A stretch of 45,523 bases of DNA, from positions 1-45,523 of the forward strand of contig CAJTLE010000007.1 of assembly GCA_910577085.1 (NCBI GenBank). Reading direction: 5' to 3'. Source of the DNA: an uncultured Allobaculum sp. GTDB taxonomy: Bacteria; Bacillota_I; Bacilli_A; Erysipelotrichales; Erysipelotrichaceae. The notes under the pieces are model-generated. The model was not told the DNA's origin and did not search any database. It saw only the letters and a program-made list of their open reading frames with translations. Positions 43,491-45,523 of the stretch are shown here, one piece after another. The translations under genes and the position numbers were made by a program. The stretch's first letter is position 1. The number at the start of each line of letters is the position of its first letter.

Positions 43491-44381
43491 ATGAAACCTG
43501 AAGATCAAACAATTTTTGATTATCGCGCTTCTAAAGAAGCTCTGAATGCTCAGGCTGTCAGGAAAGGTCTCGATCTTTCTCACGAAGTTGGATCAGTAAA
43601 CACCAAATGCGGCCCGGTTGAATTCATGATTTACCGCCCGCGTAATATTGATCAGAATATCGTTCTTCCTGCAATATTCAGTTTTCACGGCGGTGGATTT
43701 GTACTTGGCTATTATGAAGCCGATGGACCCTGCTGCCAGAAAATTGCCGACCTGACCCAATGTGCAGTCATCAACGTTGACTATCCGCTGGCCCCGGAAC
43801 ATAAGTTTCCAGCTCCAGTGAACTGCACTTATGATGCTCTCTGCCAGATTGTAAATCAGGCTTCAAAATACCATTTTGATCCAGGACAGATCATCGTGAT
43901 GGGCTACAGTGCCGGAGGCTGTATGGCTGCGGATATGTGTCTGATCAATCGTGATCAAAAAAAGCTGAACATTTTCGGACAGATTCTGAATTATGCTCCT
44001 CTTCGACAGTCTATCTCAGAAGAAGACCGCATAGCTCTGGATCCTGATAAAGCCATCTCCCGAAATCGAATGCTTCAATATATCAGCTGGTATTTTGATG
44101 ACCTCAATGATATGAAAGACCCTCTCGCCTCGCCAGCCGATGCGGATCTGTCTAGTCTGCCTGACGCTCTGGTCATCGGAGCCGAATATGATTCTCTAAG
44201 CCAGGAAGAAAAACTGTTCGCCGACAAAGCAAACAGCCAGAATACAAAAGCAGAGTTTATTCTGTATCCCCATGTCTGCCATGGCTTTACCCATGAAAAC
44301 CTCAAAGAATATGATCAAAAAGCTGCAGAGCAGGCCTTCCTTGCCATGGCCGACTTTGTCAAAAATCACATTGGCCATTAA
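43491..44381 (+). CDS. alpha/beta-hydrolase of the hormone-sensitive-lipase family
   Basis: The 296-residue protein has the HGGG oxyanion motif at 66-69, nucleophile GYSAGG with Ser140, aspartate in GAEYDSL and histidine in VCHGFTH. These are features of HSL-type esterases acting on short acyl esters. GGAGGAATAA, overlapping the previous gene's end, provides the ribosome site for ATG 43491. Having two different cytoplasmic esterases in one operon behind a PTS transporter suggests substrates with more than one acyl decoration. Confidence 0.85.
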   Translation: MKPEDQTIFDYRASKEALNAQAVRKGLDLSHEVGSVNTKCGPVEFMIYRPRNIDQNIVLPAIFSFHGGGFVLGYYEADGPCCQKIADLTQCAVINVDYPLAPEHKFPAPVNCTYDALCQIVNQASKYHFDPGQIIVMGYSAGGCMAADMCLINRDQKKLNIFGQILNYAPLRQSISEEDRIALDPDKAISRNRMLQYISWYFDDLNDMKDPLASPADADLSSLPDALVIGAEYDSLSQEEKLFADKANSQNTKAEFILYPHVCHGFTHENLKEYDQKAAEQAFLAMADFVKNHIGH

Positions 44382-44568
44382 CAGAACAAATTTCGTTTTG
44401 ATCAATTGATCAACTAACTGTCTATTCAAAACGGGACAGTTAAGGCTGACTGATCCAGCTTCTCTGATCTCTGTTTTCCGTTTTTCATCTCATCTGGATC
44501 TCAGTCTTCAACTGAAGATCCAATCCGAAATTTTTACAATGATTATCCCCATCAGTCTTTTTCTGCTG

Positions 44569-44600
44569 AACTCCTCTGGCGCCCTCCAGAGGAGTTTTTT
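44569..44600 (+). terminator. intrinsic terminator of the esterase operon
   Basis: CTCCTCTGG and CCAGAGGAG arms around a six-base loop, then six T residues. Confidence 0.92.
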
Positions 44601-44619
44601 CTCTTCTAAGCCGATGATG

Positions 44620-44688
44620 TTAACGTTTACTGTTGATTTAAATTTTGTTTACTTGAACGTTGGTTATATTAGTTAACAGATTTACTCT
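44620..44688 (+). promoter_or_regulatory. third LacI-type promoter/operator region
   Basis: TTGGTT (44660-44665), 17-base spacer ATATTAGTTAACAGATT, TACTCT (44683-44688); the spacer is nearly the same as in the EIIBC promoter. Operators TTAACGTTTA at 44620-44629 and TTAACAGATTTA at 44673-44684 have the same relative layout. It drives the lipoprotein remnant. Confidence 0.6.
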
Positions 44689-44718
44689 ACAGTTGTCAGA
44701 TAGCTATGGGACATAAAA

Positions 44719-44759
44719 AGCCAGTATTTCGCTTCCTTGCATTTCAGCAAAAACTGGCT
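44719..44759 (-). terminator. hairpin in the lipoprotein leader (terminator-like on minus strand)
   Basis: AGCCAGT and ACTGGCT arms with an inner TTTTGC/GCGAAA pairing. A short U-tract follows only on the minus strand, where no gene precedes it. On the plus strand it lies in the untranslated leader of the lipoprotein remnant, where it may affect translation. Confidence 0.4.
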
Positions 44760-44896
44760 GCTCAAAACCCCGAAATGCGATACAGCAGTCAGGGACATGA
44801 AATTTTAATAGATGGGATTCAAAAAAGAAAACAGTGTCTTGCTAATGAACCGCCATCAGCAATACCAAAACAATAACTGGAAAAGAGGACAGGAAA

Positions 44897-45268
44897 ATGA
44901 ATCGAAGAGTCATTACCGCTTTAGTTGCAGGATCACTTTGTCTGCTTGCCGGATGTACAAGCAATGCTTCTAATCCTTCTAACACTTCAGCTTCAGAGAA
45001 TACAGAAACTACCAAAACCAGTATCACCGCCGTCACTCCAATTGTTACAGGGTATGAATGGGGACCAGCAGTAAGCTCCGTAATCATCGAACTGGATGAG
45101 CCAGTTTCGAGTATTGACAGCTCAAAGGCGCCATTCGCACCAACCAGAATGAAAGAACCATTTCCAATGCTGTTCTAGTTGACGAAAGTGGAAAAGAAAC
45201 AACCGATAAATCGCAATTTATCCGTTCAGACGCCAACGAACGTGAAACGTTTCATATTCACTTAAAAG
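44897..45268 (+). pseudogene. truncated, frameshifted lipoprotein (possible secreted esterase)
   Basis: AGAGGACAGGAAA precedes an ATG that starts a clear lipoprotein signal, MNRRVITALVAGSLCLLAGC, with lipid-anchored Cys20. A Ser/Thr/Asn linker and the domain start VTPIVTGYEWGPAVSSVII follow. The frame stops at 45178 after an unnatural end, while coding sense resumes in another frame (ERTISNAVLVDESGKETT, then SQFIRSDANERETFH), so a single-base frameshift near 45105-45130 is likely. That second frame ends in the rRNA terminator at 45271, so most of the protein is missing. The WGPAV-type segment reminds me of the N-terminal domain of secreted Gram-positive esterases, which would fit the neighbouring genes, but this is tentative. 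Confidence 0.65.
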
Positions 45269-45270
45269 AA

Positions 45271-45312
45271 AAACCCGAAGAATATTGGATTTCTCCTTTA
45301 TTCTTCGGGTTT
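45271..45312 (-). terminator. terminator of the rRNA operon
   Basis: AACCCGAAGAAT and its complement around an 18-base loop, followed on the minus strand by TTTTTCTTTT. It lies seven bases beyond the 5S 3' end. Confidence 0.85.
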
Positions 45313-45319
45313 CATTTTG

Positions 45320-45428
45320 TCTGGCGACTTCCTATTTTCGCTTTTACACTATCGTCGGCGTTCAATGGCTTAACTTCTGTGTTCGAGATGGGAACAGGTG
45401 TGACCCATTGGCTAGCGTCACCATACTG
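45320..45428 (-). rRNA. rrf: 5S ribosomal RNA
   Basis: The minus strand reads GGTGACGCTAGCC..., then GGGTCACACCTGTTCCCAT, CGAACACAGAAGTTAAGC and a 3' end GTCGCCAGAC, the conserved 5S core with terminal helix pairing GGTGAC/GTCGCC. Length is about 109 bases. Ends may be off by a few bases. It is the last gene of an rRNA operon whose 23S and 16S genes must lie beyond the right edge. Confidence 0.93.
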
Positions 45429-45523
45429 GTTTGTCTTACGACTTAACCATCTTATCATGGATCTTTCAAAAACAAACACCAGCTTCGACATAACTTCCGT
45501 TTCAAACAGTTATGACTTCATTT
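45429..45523 (-). other. 23S-5S spacer
   Basis: Ninety-five bases upstream of the 5S gene with no recognisable 23S end or tRNA; presumably the transcribed spacer. Confidence 0.5.

Noticed and set aside
45243..45254. TGAAACGTTTCA as a cre site
   Set aside because: It is 12 bases and lacks the two extra central bases of the 14-base cre consensus; it lies inside pseudogene coding sequence.
28916..45254. CRISPR arrays, integrases, transposases or phage genes
   Set aside because: Looked for regular spaced repeats and characteristic motifs across the whole window and found none; the repeats present are short tandem arrays without unique spacers.

Overview
The window looks like a chromosomal segment of a low-to-moderate GC Gram-positive bacterium (Bacillota), most likely an Erysipelotrichia-type lineage. 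The support is strong AGGAGG-type ribosome sites, many hairpin-plus-U-tract terminators, sigma-A promoters with near-consensus boxes, and the Bacillus-like order cysS-mrnC-rlmB-sigH-rpmG-secE-nusG. Placement below class level is inference.

Left part (1-13.8 kb): a partial minus-strand gene; an isolated two-gene plus-strand unit resembling streptococcal DhuD/DhuI (unsaturated uronate metabolism); a shortened KdpD-like sensor kinase without a visible response regulator; a hybrid sensor kinase with two receiver domains and a separate HPt protein; thioredoxin; a MATE transporter with a large internal in-frame deletion that sits behind a structured, terminator-ending leader RNA; an ABC exporter; and a two-gene membrane-protein operon (DUF2871-like plus an unknown).

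Middle (13.9-30.1 kb): a probable minus-strand operon of a 35-codon small ORF, an ankyrin-repeat protein and an EF-G paralogue; a CbxX/SpoVK-type AAA+ ATPase translationally coupled to an unrecognised protein; a secreted V8-like protease with DUF5648-type repeats facing a secreted CAP-domain protein with a damaged C-terminus; then HAD phosphatase-secG-rnr, with an acidic DLP-repeat tail on RNase R; and a divergent galK / LacI-family regulator pair with two 11-bp palindromic operators and a cre-like site.

Right part (30.4-45.5 kb): the information-processing cluster nusG, secE, rpmG, sigH-like sigma factor, rlmB, mrnC, cysS, plus two unknown small/membrane genes; gap with a perfect consensus promoter; an AsnC regulator coupled to a class I aminotransferase; and a LacI-regulated carbohydrate locus (LacI regulator, PTS EIIBC, two alpha/beta-hydrolase esterases, and a frameshifted, truncated lipoprotein). 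Three promoters of this last locus share TTAAC..GTTTA operators. The window ends with the 5S rRNA gene and terminator of an rRNA operon that enters from the right on the minus strand.

Many long spacers carry no gene but contain short degenerate direct repeats. No tRNA, CRISPR array, transposase or phage gene was seen. No function was checked against a database; names rest on motifs, family memory and gene context.
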